Assembly (NCBI GenBank): GCA_015233935.1
Contig: JADFXB010000001.1
Location: 1 to 64,000 of the forward strand
From: Magnetococcales bacterium
GTDB lineage: Bacteria; Pseudomonadota; Magnetococcia; Magnetococcales; JADFXB01
Direction of reading: 5' to 3'
DNA length: 64,000 bases
Below, piece by piece: positions 1 through 9,567 of the stretch; positions within the stretch are counted from its first letter, which is position 1, and each line of letters opens with the position of its first letter. The translations under genes and the position numbers were made by a program. Under the pieces are notes generated by a model that worked only from the letters and a program-made list of their open reading frames with translations, did no database searches and had not been told where the DNA came from.

Positions 1-23
1 CCCCCCTTTTGGGAGGATGCCAG
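1..23 (+). promoter_or_regulatory. Regulon box, copy 1 (truncated by window start)
   Basis: The window opens with CCCCCCTTTT followed by 8 bases and GCCAG, matching the right half of a box found upstream of several other transcription units in this element (for example 9474-9514, 24221-24262, 29146-29188). The left half (GAATAAAA, GGCATC) lies outside the window. It sits 54 bases upstream of the relaxase-like gene. Its role as promoter or activator site is inferred only from recurrence and position. Confidence 0.5.
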
Positions 24-76
24 CGTCCTGGTGAAACGGTATGGTTGGCGAGGATTAAACCTACCTTGGATCGACC

Positions 77-1609
77 ATGAACATTTCACTACCCCACATC
101 TCCCAAATTATCAGAAGGTTCAGCAGAGCCACGCCAACGGCGACTGAGGAGAATTCCGTGGTGGTCACCGGTGATGGAAACAGGAACTATCGTTATCCGC
201 CGGATCCACAGACTTTGGATGCCATCGGCAACGAGGAGATCCTCTCCTTTCATCAGCAGATCCTGCTTACGATCCGACTCAACCGGGGATTTTCGGGGGC
301 GCATAATGAGGATGCTTTTCAGGTCATGGTTTTGGAACCGGTGAGGCATCTCATTCAATGGGTGCATATGCTGCCGGCATCCCAGGATGAATATTTTCGT
401 GGGCCATCCGGGTTGGTGAGGATGGGATTGGAGGTGGGGATGGCCTCTTTCCGACGACTGGAGAACCGGGTGGTCGCAACAGGACCGTTGGAAACCCGCC
501 GCGATGAAGAACGACTTTGGCAGCAAGCCATTTTTCTGGCCGGTCTTTATGCCGAGGTGTTGCGCACATTGTCCAGGGTGGTGGTCATTGGGGAAAATGG
601 GGAGATCTGGAACCCGGTATCGGGCCCGTTATCCGACTGGCTCGCCAGTCTGGGGGTACGAAAATACCATATCCGCTGGTCAGGGGAGCCGGATAAGGCC
701 AAACCGGCATTGGTGGCCGGTAAAGTGCTTCAGGATCGGCAGGTGATGGAGCTGGCCAAGGGGCCAAGGGATATCCTCACATCCCTGGTTGCATTCTTGC
801 TGGATCCCTCCGATGTGGAAAGTTTGTTGGGTAACACGGTCAACCTGGCGCGAAAGGGCGTCATTGAACGGGATTTGGTTGCCGATCCCGAACGTTATGC
901 AGCTCCCCGGATTGGATATCATCCCGAACCCTGGATCATTGCGGCCATGCGCAGGCTAGTCAAGCGTCAGCAGTGGAGGGTCAATTATCCTGGTGGTGGC
1001 AGGGTGTGGGTGGGAGATGAAGGGGTGTTTTTGACCTGGCCGGTTTCTGGCAGGGAATTGATTGAAGAAACGGTGTTAGATATCAATGCCTTGCCCCGTG
1101 ACCATGAGGTATTGGCCGACTGGCTGGTGGATGCCGGTATTCTTGCCAGGAATTCTCATGGCAGCTTTGTGTGGACCATCTTTGTACCGGAGTCTGCTGA
1201 ACAGCGTGAGGTATCGGTGGTTCGGCTGACTCGTGAGGAGATTTTGTTTCCTGAAGAGTTGCCTTCGTCCGTGGGCAAGCTGTTGAAGGAGGAAGTGGAT
1301 GCGCCATCTGTTGAGGCGATACCAGAAATTTCGGCACTGCCGGAAGAAGAAAGCAATTCAAACCCCGGCGTTGAGGCCTTAGCTTTGTTGCAGGTGATGG
1401 CCCCTTTCAAGGAGTGCATTTTACCCTGGGAGGGAGGCAGTTTGATCTCTTGTGAAATATTTGCCAGGGCTGGATTGGATTCCCGGCAAACCATCAAGGT
1501 ATTGAAGACGGATGGAGTATTGCGACTCCAGGATGGCAAAGACACCGGGATGGTGATGTTCAAAGGCAGTCAAAAGCGATGTCTGGTGGTGAACTATGAC
1601 CTCCTATGA
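77..1609 (+). CDS. MobH/TraI_2-type relaxase homologue, apparently catalytically degenerate
   Basis: The 510-residue protein follows the layout of the MobH (TraI_2, SXT/R391 TraI-like) relaxase family: LPAS at residues 99-102, a GLxxxGLEVG segment at 112-121, FLAG at 153-156, and a C-terminal TraI_2_C-like stretch (VNYPGG, then VWVGDEGVFLTWP) near residue 315. Relatives carry a histidine cluster after LPAS and an HD motif after the FLA segment; here these are EYF (105-107), M116 and A159-E160, so every expected metal ligand appears replaced. It overlaps the coupling-protein gene by 14 bases, the usual traI-traD order in SXT-type elements. It may act as a DNA-binding or scaffold subunit, with a working relaxase encoded elsewhere. 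Family assignment is moderately sure; loss of activity is inferred from recalled family motifs. Confidence 0.65.
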   Translation: MNISLPHISQIIRRFSRATPTATEENSVVVTGDGNRNYRYPPDPQTLDAIGNEEILSFHQQILLTIRLNRGFSGAHNEDAFQVMVLEPVRHLIQWVHMLPASQDEYFRGPSGLVRMGLEVGMASFRRLENRVVATGPLETRRDEERLWQQAIFLAGLYAEVLRTLSRVVVIGENGEIWNPVSGPLSDWLASLGVRKYHIRWSGEPDKAKPALVAGKVLQDRQVMELAKGPRDILTSLVAFLLDPSDVESLLGNTVNLARKGVIERDLVADPERYAAPRIGYHPEPWIIAAMRRLVKRQQWRVNYPGGGRVWVGDEGVFLTWPVSGRELIEETVLDINALPRDHEVLADWLVDAGILARNSHGSFVWTIFVPESAEQREVSVVRLTREEILFPEELPSSVGKLLKEEVDAPSVEAIPEISALPEEESNSNPGVEALALLQVMAPFKECILPWEGGSLISCEIFARAGLDSRQTIKVLKTDGVLRLQDGKDTGMVMFKGSQKRCLVVNYDLL

Positions 1610-3407
1610 TCGTTATGTGCGTCCTCCGTGGGAATGGATCATGTGTGGGGCCTGGAGTCTGGTCGCCCTTTGTGGATTGGGCGGGGTTTGGTGGTTTCCA
1701 GGAGGTAATGTTTTTTGGTCCATTGCCATACCTGCCATGTTATTGGCCATGTGGGGAGGATGGAAGGGGTTGGCCGTCATCCGGTACGGGGATGCCAGCC
1801 TTGATTTATGGTTTCTGGATGTGGCTGGTCTGCCACGTACCACCGATGGTGGGATCTGGTTTGGCAAGGGATTTGAGTGGAGACCTGTTCATACCCAGAG
1901 GAGCGTTGAAATCATGAAATCGGGGGGTGTGGAGCAAAAGGTGGATGTGGTGGGAAGCTCCTGGATCCATGGGGTCAACGGTGGGATGGAGCAGGATATC
2001 ATCCTGCCGGAGAAGGCACTGGAGGGGCATACGGTCATTTTCGGGACAACGGGGGCGGGAAAAACCAGGGCCTTTGAAGTGGTGGTGACACAGGCGATTC
2101 ATCATGGATATGCCATTATTGTGATCGATCCCAAGGGTGATACGGATTTACGAGATCGACTGCGCAGGGAGTGTGACAGGTCTGGCCGAACCGATTCATT
2201 CATCTATCTGCATCCGGCATTGCCCAACTCTTCCATGCGGCTGGACCCCATTCATAACTGGAAGGATGCCACAGAGCTGGGCTCCCGGATTGCTGCCCTG
2301 ATGCCATCCAGCGGCAACTCGGCAGCATTCGCGGCATTTGGATTCAAGGTCATTACCGCAATCTCGCAGGGGCTGATCCTGCTGGGAGAGCGACCAACAT
2401 TACGGAGATTGAGATATTTTGTGGAGAGTGGGGTTGATTTACTGACCCTCAAATGTTTGGAAGTGCACTGTGACCGAGTGGCTCCCGGCTGGCGTGGTGG
2501 TGTGGAAAGCTTTATCAAAGGTGCGCGTAATGATGAGGGCAAGACGGTACCGGCCAAGATGGGAGAGTTGTTTGGCATTATACGCTGGTATCGGGCAACC
2601 TTGGGAGGTACGGCCAGGGGGCATGAAGGAATTGACGGGCTGATATCCCTGGTGGAACACGACCGTACCCATTTCGGGAAGATGGTGGCCACCCTGATAC
2701 CCCTGCTTGCCAAGATTACTTCAGGGGAGATTGGCACCCTGCTTTCCCCGGACTTCCATGATCTACAGGATGCCCGACCGATCATGGACATGGCCAAATT
2801 GGTAGCGGGCAGGCATGTGGCCTATATTTGCCTGGATAGCTTGTCAAACTCAGAGGTTGGGGCAGCATTGGGTTCCATATTGCTGGCTGATATCGGGGCG
2901 TTGGCAGGGGCGATTTATAATTCCAGTGAGCAACCGTCCAAACCAGCCAAAGTATTGGTGTTGGTGGATGAGGCGGCGGAAGTTGTCAACGATCCCTTCA
3001 TTCAGCTCTTGAACAAGGGACGGGGAGCGGGTTTCCGGGTGGTGATGGCCGCCCAGACCCTACCTGATTTTATCGCCCGCACAGGTGATCCTGCCAGGGC
3101 CATGCAAATTCTTGGCAACTGCAACAACATGGTGGCCTTGCGTATCAAGGATAGTGACACGATGGATTTTATTGCCAAGACCTTTGGTCAGGCGCACATC
3201 CAGGAGATCAATTTGACCCAGGGAGGGACAGGTAAGGCGGGTGATGGTGCCGTAAACTTTACCGGATCCGCTTCCAGGTCTCTGGGATATACGGAAACGG
3301 AACTGTTTCCGCCCTATCTGCTGGGACGTTTGCCCAATTTTCACTATGTGGCCAGTATTTCCGGGGGAGTGGTTGTCAAGGGGCGTCTGCCATTGCTGAC
3401 AAGCTGA
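1596..3407 (+). CDS. traD: TraD-type conjugative coupling protein (type IV secretion ATPase)
   Basis: This 603-residue protein is the inner-membrane ATPase that would link the relaxosome to the mating channel. Two hydrophobic segments lie near residues 15-35 and 42-60. Walker A is GTTGAGKT at 150-157, followed by a conserved IDPKGD near 176. Walker B is LVLVDEAAE, with D458-E459. The C-terminal half has the usual TraD/TraG ATPase blocks, such as GRGAGFRVVMAAQT. It overlaps the upstream relaxase-like gene and is followed after 23 bases by a small accessory gene. Size and order match the SXT/R391 coupling protein. Confidence 0.9.
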   Translation: MTSYDRYVRPPWEWIMCGAWSLVALCGLGGVWWFPGGNVFWSIAIPAMLLAMWGGWKGLAVIRYGDASLDLWFLDVAGLPRTTDGGIWFGKGFEWRPVHTQRSVEIMKSGGVEQKVDVVGSSWIHGVNGGMEQDIILPEKALEGHTVIFGTTGAGKTRAFEVVVTQAIHHGYAIIVIDPKGDTDLRDRLRRECDRSGRTDSFIYLHPALPNSSMRLDPIHNWKDATELGSRIAALMPSSGNSAAFAAFGFKVITAISQGLILLGERPTLRRLRYFVESGVDLLTLKCLEVHCDRVAPGWRGGVESFIKGARNDEGKTVPAKMGELFGIIRWYRATLGGTARGHEGIDGLISLVEHDRTHFGKMVATLIPLLAKITSGEIGTLLSPDFHDLQDARPIMDMAKLVAGRHVAYICLDSLSNSEVGAALGSILLADIGALAGAIYNSSEQPSKPAKVLVLVDEAAEVVNDPFIQLLNKGRGAGFRVVMAAQTLPDFIARTGDPARAMQILGNCNNMVALRIKDSDTMDFIAKTFGQAHIQEINLTQGGTGKAGDGAVNFTGSASRSLGYTETELFPPYLLGRLPNFHYVASISGGVVVKGRLPLLTS

Positions 3408-3430
3408 TGTCCAAGATTGCGAGGGGATGA

Positions 3431-4042
3431 ATGAATAATGTGTTTCAGTTTCCTGGTATCCCGAAAAGCGATGTTACCACCAAGACTTTATCTGTAGATG
3501 ACTTGGATTCGGGGACCATCTATCTCAAGGCAATGCGTGGGAGTGGGGTATTGACTCAGGCGGATTATATTTTTCCAAAAATTCCATCATTGGGAATAGC
3601 GGTCAAGCGGGCCGGTGTGCTCATGACCCGCCTGGTGCCGGGGGAAGGTGGCAGGCCGCTCCTTGATCAATGTATCGCCCGTGGTATCCATGCGTTGGCC
3701 AATTCCTCAGATATCACCGATTTATCCCCGGAGGCAGAGATCTGCCAAGTGAGGCTTTTTGTGCGGGAATTTGCCATCACCGCCATGGGCTTGTTTCAGT
3801 GGCGGGTAGGATTTCGTCGGACGGATGGCAGTTATCAGTTTCTTGAACCTTTGGATGAGGCCCTCTCTTTATGGTTAAAAAGAAAGCAGGCCCATCATGT
3901 GATCCTGATACCTGAACCGCATCGGGTGGCTGGCAAGCCTGCATTGCCTTTTATCATTGCCAGCAAGGTGTTTTTAACCAACGACTTGTTGCGCATCGGT
4001 GCATTGGATGTGGAAATGGGGGGAATATGGGGCGGCATTTGA
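3431..4042 (+). CDS. Hypothetical protein in the traD operon
   Basis: A 203-residue protein without signal peptide or clear membrane segment, and without a family I recognise. It starts 23 bases after traD behind GAGGGG and overlaps the DUF4400 gene by 16 bases, so translation is probably coupled. The middle contains a positively charged block (WLKRKQAHH) and a hydrophobic stretch. Position between traD and a DUF4400 gene suggests a conjugation accessory role, but function is unknown. Confidence 0.6.
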   Translation: MNNVFQFPGIPKSDVTTKTLSVDDLDSGTIYLKAMRGSGVLTQADYIFPKIPSLGIAVKRAGVLMTRLVPGEGGRPLLDQCIARGIHALANSSDITDLSPEAEICQVRLFVREFAITAMGLFQWRVGFRRTDGSYQFLEPLDEALSLWLKRKQAHHVILIPEPHRVAGKPALPFIIASKVFLTNDLLRIGALDVEMGGIWGGI

Positions 4043-4602
4043 CCCTCTGGATCGGATTGCTGTTGATTACGCCATTGATGGTTCCCATTGTCATGACTAC
4101 CGATGGTTTCAGGGATCATCTTCAAAATGAATTTGCCAAAGCGGTTCTTCTGTTGGGGGACCAGGACGTTTTCGACAGTCTGGTTCATGCGCGTGGGGGG
4201 GCCATTTATGCATGGTTGGCTCCTTTGGTGGGGAGTGAAGCAGGATCGGGCGGCAGGGATTTTTTGGCCAGAATAAGCGATACCCTCTATCTGCATGCCT
4301 ATTGCGTTGCTTTGCGCATATCCATGCTGTCTTCCATGTGGCCCTGGATCTTTATCCCCCTGTTGGGTGGGACAGTGGCCGGATATTGTGAACGGCAAAT
4401 CAAGAACAATACTTTCGGAGCCTCCCACCCCATTGTGTTTGGAGCCTCTTCCCATATGCTGATGGTTTTGGGAGGGGTATTTTGCCTGTGGATTTTTGTC
4501 CCGCTATCTTTGCCAGTTTGGATGATCCCGCTGGCCACCATGTTGTCTTCCTTTGTTGTCTCCCGGTGGATCGCCCACTTTCCCAGATACGACAACTCCT
4601 GA
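4027..4602 (+). CDS. DUF4400 family conjugation membrane protein
   Basis: The 191-residue protein has an N-terminal hydrophobic segment (LTLWIGLLLITPLMVPIV), a soluble central part, and two or three further hydrophobic segments (WPWIFIPLLGGTVAG; MLMVLGGVFCLWIFVPLSLPVWMIPLATM). This topology and the YCERQI motif after the second segment match DUF4400 proteins (the SXT s043-like gene), which lie just after traD in SXT/R391 and related elements. It is probably an integral inner-membrane component; its molecular role in the family is not established. It ends the first operon; the next unit has its own box. Confidence 0.7.
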   Translation: MGRHLTLWIGLLLITPLMVPIVMTTDGFRDHLQNEFAKAVLLLGDQDVFDSLVHARGGAIYAWLAPLVGSEAGSGGRDFLARISDTLYLHAYCVALRISMLSSMWPWIFIPLLGGTVAGYCERQIKNNTFGASHPIVFGASSHMLMVLGGVFCLWIFVPLSLPVWMIPLATMLSSFVVSRWIAHFPRYDNS

Positions 4603-4617
4603 TGTTGCAAAAAATCC

Positions 4618-4661
4618 CTAAAGATTAACACCCTTTTCGCACCGTTTATCGCTATCGCCAG
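4618..4661 (+). promoter_or_regulatory. Regulon box, variant with wider spacing
   Basis: AAGATTAACA, CCCTTTT (4631-4637) and TATCGCCAG (4653-4661) resemble the other boxes. The gap between the TTTT run and TATCGCCAG is 15 bases here against 5 at 9474-9514, one helical turn longer. It lies 58 bases upstream of the RCC1 gene. The function is inferred. Confidence 0.4.
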
Positions 4662-4719
4662 CCTGCTGCACAACTCTTTAGGATGGGGAAGGTCTCGCTC
4701 TACTCTATTGAGGTTCCCC

Positions 4720-7700
4720 ATGCGTACATTCTTGCTCTTTCTCCTGGTAGTTTTCATGGTTGGCTTATCACCGCATGCGGCCAGGGCGGTGATGAGTGAT
4801 TCCGCCACAGCGGTGAAGGTCTATGCAGGTAAATCAAATCTTTATGTAGTCAAGAATGGAATTCTGTATGGATATGGCAAGGATGATTATGGACAGATGG
4901 GATTAGGTAGCACGGCTACCAGCAGGGATTGGACCATCCTGGCAGACGGGGTAACCGGGGTGTCGGGTGGTGAAGCAAGTTTGATAATGAAATCCGGGCA
5001 ACTCTATGGTGCTGGCAGGAATGGATATTCCAGCTCCTATGGCAGTGTCCTTGGAAATGGACTAACGACTGGCAATACGTTGACATGGACCAGTACCCTG
5101 CAAAATGTCAAAGGGGTATCCAATAGTGCCTGTGTTGCGGCTGCAAGTGGTTGTCCTACATTAGCAGGGCCTTATGCTCGGTCGCTTGCCATAACGAATG
5201 ATGGAAATGTCTATGCCTCAGGTTCAAACTACAATGGAGCCTTAGGGGTTGCGTCACCAGGCAATTTTAGTAACTGGACCCAGGTATTCAATGATGTCAA
5301 AGATGTTGTGGTGGGTGGTAAAAGTTCATTAGTCCTAAGGGAGGATGGTACAGTATGGGGAAGTGGAGAACCTACCGCCCTTGGACAGGGAATGTATGTG
5401 ATCAATCAATGGACCCAGGTATTCAGTGATGCCAAAGCTGTAGCAGCCGGGTATGAGCATGCTGCCATTTTGAAAACAGATGGTACGGTTTGGGTTACTG
5501 GCAAGTATGATCAGAAACAGCTTGGGGAAAAAAGTTCATCACCGTCATGCAACACAACTACTTGTTATGTATGGCTAAGGTCATATAAAGCTGGTCTTGC
5601 CGCCCTCTCAAATGTCGCCTCAATTGCTGCCGGTCAGAATAATACCTATGCCATTCAGAGTGATGGAGCACTGTGGATTACCGGCAGTGCCACCAACGGC
5701 ACGTTTGGCGATGGTACCGCTTCCGGGTACAAAACCTGGACAAACACCCTGAATAATGTCCGGTCGGTAGCGGGATCGGGGTTGTATTCGATTGCGGTAA
5801 AAAATGACAACACCGTTTGGGTGACTGGTTCTGAATTTGGGGCCTCCTGGGTGCAGGTGCTGTTGCCGCCTGGCCCGGTGGTCAACTTGACAGCAACCCA
5901 AGGGACGGTCACCGGTGGGATCAACTTGTCCTGGTCTGCCGATCAAGATGCATCCGCTTATGAAGTATCGGAGGGGGGAACCGTGTTGGCAACGGTTACT
6001 TCCAACAGCTACCAGGTGAGTGGGTTGTCTGGTGTGGAGCACCACACTTATTCTGTGCGTCCCAAGGTTGGGGCCTTGTTTGGTCCTGGCAGGAGTGTTG
6101 AAGGCTGGCCAAATCAACCGCCCACTTCCGCCACGCTCTCTATCACCACCACATCGGATGCCATCTCTGCGGCGGTCTTGCCGGTGGTCACAGATCCCAA
6201 CGGTGAGACGAATTTTACTGTGGAAATTCTCTCCCAGCCCAGCCAGGGTGTGGTGAGCATCGAGAATGGCCGATTTGTTTATCAACCCCCTCCCAACAAT
6301 GGTTTCATTGGATCAACCACCTCATTTTCATTCCGTGTGATTGACCAGGCTGGCGGTTTCTTCAATGGAACCGGGACCGTCACAGTGAACTGTGCACCCC
6401 CCACCTTAGCGACTCCGGTGCAGGAGGGAACCTTGGTGGAGTGGGCCAGGGGCAATGTCTCTGCCGACTGGACCATGCCCGCCTGTGGTTTGGACCCCTG
6501 GGTTGAAATGGTGGTTACCAGAGAGGATGGAACGGCCACCTCTTTGCCAAGGGAGGGGCTGTCTGGCAGTTCCGGTACCGTTGGTTTTCAGGTCAAAGAT
6601 TTGCCAAGGGGTTCGCATAGTGTGGCTATTACCGTCGGGCATGCGACTTCGCAAATATCCCGCAACAGGGGCATTCAGGTGGTAGGCTCCAGCTTACCGG
6701 CAATCTCCCTCACAGCTCCCAATATCATTGAGCAGCATGAATCCCTGGTGACTTTGACCGCCGTTGAAGAGGCAGGCAGCAACTGTCCCATGGTTTGGGA
6801 CGAAATGGATGCCCGCTCCGACTCCGGCAGGTGCCAGGCGATGTGGACGAGTATTCCTGCCGGATTGTCTGTGGTAACCACCAATCCAGCCCAGTTGCAG
6901 GGCAGGCCCTCACAGGCAGGTCAGGCTTCTGCCAGTCTGGAAATACGCAAATATGACAGCCTGGGGAACATGCATGTGGTTGGCGGGTTGACGAAAAATT
7001 TTGATGTGCGTCTCAACCAGCTACCTGTGTTTGGTCTGTCTGGTGATATGGAGGTGACCAGGGTCTTGGAGGATGTGGCCCTGGTCATTCAAAGAACGGG
7101 AGGAAATGAGTGCCCCCTCTACCTGAATCAATCGCAGGCGGTGGCTGCGGCTTCCCCCTCTGCGCCCACATGTTGGGTTGATTTCCCCGCATTGCCACAA
7201 GGGATTACACCATCCATGGCAACGGATAAGGTACGAGTTACCGGAAGGACTGCTGTTGCTGCGGGGGATGTCAGCGTGCAATGGCGAGTCAGGAAGATCA
7301 TCGACAGTGACACCATGATCACGGTTGCTGATCAAACGCAAGTGATGCATGTGGTTAATCCTGCATTGCCGGAGATACAGTTGGTCAACGGCACCCTCAT
7401 TGGCGAAAACCGATATTTCGCATCCTCTGAATCGGTGGTGCGGGTTATCACCAAAAACAGCTCTTCTGGTATAAACTCAAGAATGGTGTTAACCGTTGAC
7501 GCAGGAGAAGGTGATCAACCCCAGGTGTTTCGGAATCTGGCCAATGATGCTTCTCGTTGGTTGGTTATTCCGGGACTGTCTCTCTTGGAGGAGCGGCAGG
7601 TTCATTTGCGGCTTGCCTATGTGGATTATCCTGATCTGTACTCTGAAAAAATCATCCATGTGGTTGGCGGGTTGACGGCCAGGGTGAGGAGCGTTTTGGA

Positions 7701-9378
7701 GGCCCCTTCGGTCGCTCCCGATTCAGCCCCGGTGGAAGTGACATTGCGGGTGGGTGAGCAGGCGGGTTCGGCGATAACCTATGATGCCCCCACCATGGGG
7801 ACATGGATGGGATGGATTGCTGCCAAGGAGTCGGGAGACCGGCTTGTAAGGATCACCGACAAGCTGGAACTGACCGGTGGTGTTGGTCAATTCACCATTC
7901 CTACCGCAGGCACCACCATGAAACTGGTTGGAATTGCCGAGCTTCAGAGTGGTGATGCGAGTATTGTTGAACAGCGGGCATCGGCAGCCAAATATGTTAC
8001 GGTGGTGAAAGGGACCGCTCTGCAAGGAAATATCACCGCAAACCGTTATGATGGCCGTGCCCCGCTCACCACCGTTCTGACCTTGCACATGCCTTCGGAT
8101 AGTGTCCGGGCATTGGATTCCATTCAATGGGAGAAGAGTACAGATCAAGGTCTCAACTGGCAGCCACTGGAGGACCAATCCAACATGCGTTTGGTGCAAA
8201 CCATCCCTGTTGGGGTGAGCTATTACCGGGCCAGGATGACCAATCGTAACTCCCAACTGGTCAGTTATACGGAGCCGGTGGCGGTGATGGCTTACCAGGA
8301 GTTGGAAGTGGCCATCACGGCTCCCCAGCATACCCTTGTTGGCCTCCCGGTCACCCTGACGGCCAATGTTTCTGGTGAGGAGAGTGTGGTGCATGAGTGG
8401 CGCATCACCCTGCCCGGGGAGAGTGAAACCATTCTGCAAAATGCCACGGTTACCGTAAATCCGAACGCTGCCGGGCAAATCAGGGCTGTTCACCGTGCCC
8501 GGCCAGCCACCGCACTGGCCACCAGTGAAAATGGCTGGACGGTTACCACCCATACCATCACCGTTGCCAGTCCGGTGAAGTTGACTGCCACCATCAACGG
8601 TCCCGACAAGGTGGAGGTGGATAATGATAATTCCTTCACTGGCCGCATAACCCTGCCATGGGGTAATCGCACCAGTGCCGCTGTCGTCGAGTCGGAATGG
8701 CTTTTGCCATCAGGAGAGGTGGTCCCCGGTCCAAATTTGACCTGGCGGCCATTGTCACGAGATGAGGTAGAAACCGCACCATTGGTGTTCAGGGCCTGGG
8801 TCAGTGGATTGGAACAACAGACTTTGCGGGAGGTTTCAAAAGTGGTGCATGCCGCCCCTCCCCTGTTGGTCGAACTGCGCACGACGGTATCCAATCGTTA
8901 TACACGGGTGCCTTTTACCTACAATGTTCGCGGAATTGTCTCCGGGTTGGCCCCGCGTGACAGGGTGGCCTCCTGGCGGTGGTTTGTGGATGGACAGGCT
9001 GCCCAGGCCATGGAGAATCGCTCTTCGGCGGCTTTTTCCATAACCACCCCTGGGGAGCATGTGGTGAGGCTGGATATTGTAACCGTCACAGGAGCGTCCA
9101 CCAGTAACAGCGTTACCGTTCATGCCCAGCCAAACAGGCTACCGGAATGCACTGTCAATGGAGCCAGGTCTGGAGCGGATGTCATCCTGAATGCCTCTTG
9201 TACGGATTTTGATGGCCGGGTAACCGGGTATCAATGGACCATCAATGGTACAGAGAGCAATGGTGGTGTCCGGCGCAGTCACAGAGTGGGCACCACAACA
9301 GGGGTCTTGTCGGTTGAAGTATGCGGCATCGATGATTCCGGTGGGCGTGGCTGTGCTGTGGTAAATGTACCTTATTGA
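4720..9378 (+). CDS. Large secreted RCC1-repeat / Ig-like domain protein
   Basis: I place the start at ATG 4720, behind GAGG at 4710-4713; an in-frame TTG 12 bases upstream is less likely. The product is about 1552 residues. A signal peptide (RTFLLFLLVVFMVGLSPHAARA) is followed by about 340 residues of RCC1-type beta-propeller repeats with recurring DGTVW.SG / VWVTG units, then a fibronectin-III-like domain (INLSWSADQDASAYEV), a cadherin/tandem-Ig-like block (DPNGETNFTV) and several further Ig/PKD-like domains to the C-terminus. It is probably exported and surface-associated, perhaps an adhesin or partner-contact factor, but no family assignment fixes this. It has its own upstream box and downstream terminator, between the traD operon and the mating-channel operon. 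Confidence 0.75.
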   Translation: MRTFLLFLLVVFMVGLSPHAARAVMSDSATAVKVYAGKSNLYVVKNGILYGYGKDDYGQMGLGSTATSRDWTILADGVTGVSGGEASLIMKSGQLYGAGRNGYSSSYGSVLGNGLTTGNTLTWTSTLQNVKGVSNSACVAAASGCPTLAGPYARSLAITNDGNVYASGSNYNGALGVASPGNFSNWTQVFNDVKDVVVGGKSSLVLREDGTVWGSGEPTALGQGMYVINQWTQVFSDAKAVAAGYEHAAILKTDGTVWVTGKYDQKQLGEKSSSPSCNTTTCYVWLRSYKAGLAALSNVASIAAGQNNTYAIQSDGALWITGSATNGTFGDGTASGYKTWTNTLNNVRSVAGSGLYSIAVKNDNTVWVTGSEFGASWVQVLLPPGPVVNLTATQGTVTGGINLSWSADQDASAYEVSEGGTVLATVTSNSYQVSGLSGVEHHTYSVRPKVGALFGPGRSVEGWPNQPPTSATLSITTTSDAISAAVLPVVTDPNGETNFTVEILSQPSQGVVSIENGRFVYQPPPNNGFIGSTTSFSFRVIDQAGGFFNGTGTVTVNCAPPTLATPVQEGTLVEWARGNVSADWTMPACGLDPWVEMVVTREDGTATSLPREGLSGSSGTVGFQVKDLPRGSHSVAITVGHATSQISRNRGIQVVGSSLPAISLTAPNIIEQHESLVTLTAVEEAGSNCPMVWDEMDARSDSGRCQAMWTSIPAGLSVVTTNPAQLQGRPSQAGQASASLEIRKYDSLGNMHVVGGLTKNFDVRLNQLPVFGLSGDMEVTRVLEDVALVIQRTGGNECPLYLNQSQAVAAASPSAPTCWVDFPALPQGITPSMATDKVRVTGRTAVAAGDVSVQWRVRKIIDSDTMITVADQTQVMHVVNPALPEIQLVNGTLIGENRYFASSESVVRVITKNSSSGINSRMVLTVDAGEGDQPQVFRNLANDASRWLVIPGLSLLEERQVHLRLAYVDYPDLYSEKIIHVVGGLTARVRSVLEAPSVAPDSAPVEVTLRVGEQAGSAITYDAPTMGTWMGWIAAKESGDRLVRITDKLELTGGVGQFTIPTAGTTMKLVGIAELQSGDASIVEQRASAAKYVTVVKGTALQGNITANRYDGRAPLTTVLTLHMPSDSVRALDSIQWEKSTDQGLNWQPLEDQSNMRLVQTIPVGVSYYRARMTNRNSQLVSYTEPVAVMAYQELEVAITAPQHTLVGLPVTLTANVSGEESVVHEWRITLPGESETILQNATVTVNPNAAGQIRAVHRARPATALATSENGWTVTTHTITVASPVKLTATINGPDKVEVDNDNSFTGRITLPWGNRTSAAVVESEWLLPSGEVVPGPNLTWRPLSRDEVETAPLVFRAWVSGLEQQTLREVSKVVHAAPPLLVELRTTVSNRYTRVPFTYNVRGIVSGLAPRDRVASWRWFVDGQAAQAMENRSSAAFSITTPGEHVVRLDIVTVTGASTSNSVTVHAQPNRLPECTVNGARSGADVILNASCTDFDGRVTGYQWTINGTESNGGVRRSHRVGTTTGVLSVEVCGIDDSGGRGCAVVNVPY

Positions 9379-9418
9379 TCTTCCTGTTAATCTTCCTGCC
9401 TTGTTTCCCTCTTCTTGC

Positions 9419-9453
9419 AGCACCGTTTCCTTCGGGACGGTGCTGTTTTTTTT
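9419..9453 (+). terminator. Intrinsic terminator after the RCC1 gene
   Basis: An 8-base-pair stem (AGCACCGT at 9419-9426, ACGGTGCT at 9437-9444) with a 10-base loop is followed by a run of eight T. It lies 40 bases after the RCC1 stop codon and separates that gene from the next box. Confidence 0.9.
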
Positions 9454-9473
9454 CATTGGGCACGGATGCCGTC

Positions 9474-9514
9474 GAATAAAAGCGTAGCATCCCCCCTTTT
9501 TGCTCTATCGCCAG
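9474..9514 (+). promoter_or_regulatory. Regulon box upstream of the mating-channel operon
   Basis: GAATAAAA, then GTAGCATC, CCCCCTTTT and TATCGCCAG. GCATC begins 19 bases before TATCGCCAG, the same spacing as in the copies at 24221 and 29146. It lies 53 bases upstream of the OmpA-like lipoprotein gene, which leads the traLEKB operon. Confidence 0.6.
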
Positions 9515-9567
9515 CTCAAGAGGTTGTCTGTGATACTGGGTTGCGATTGAAAATTATGGGAGGAAAT

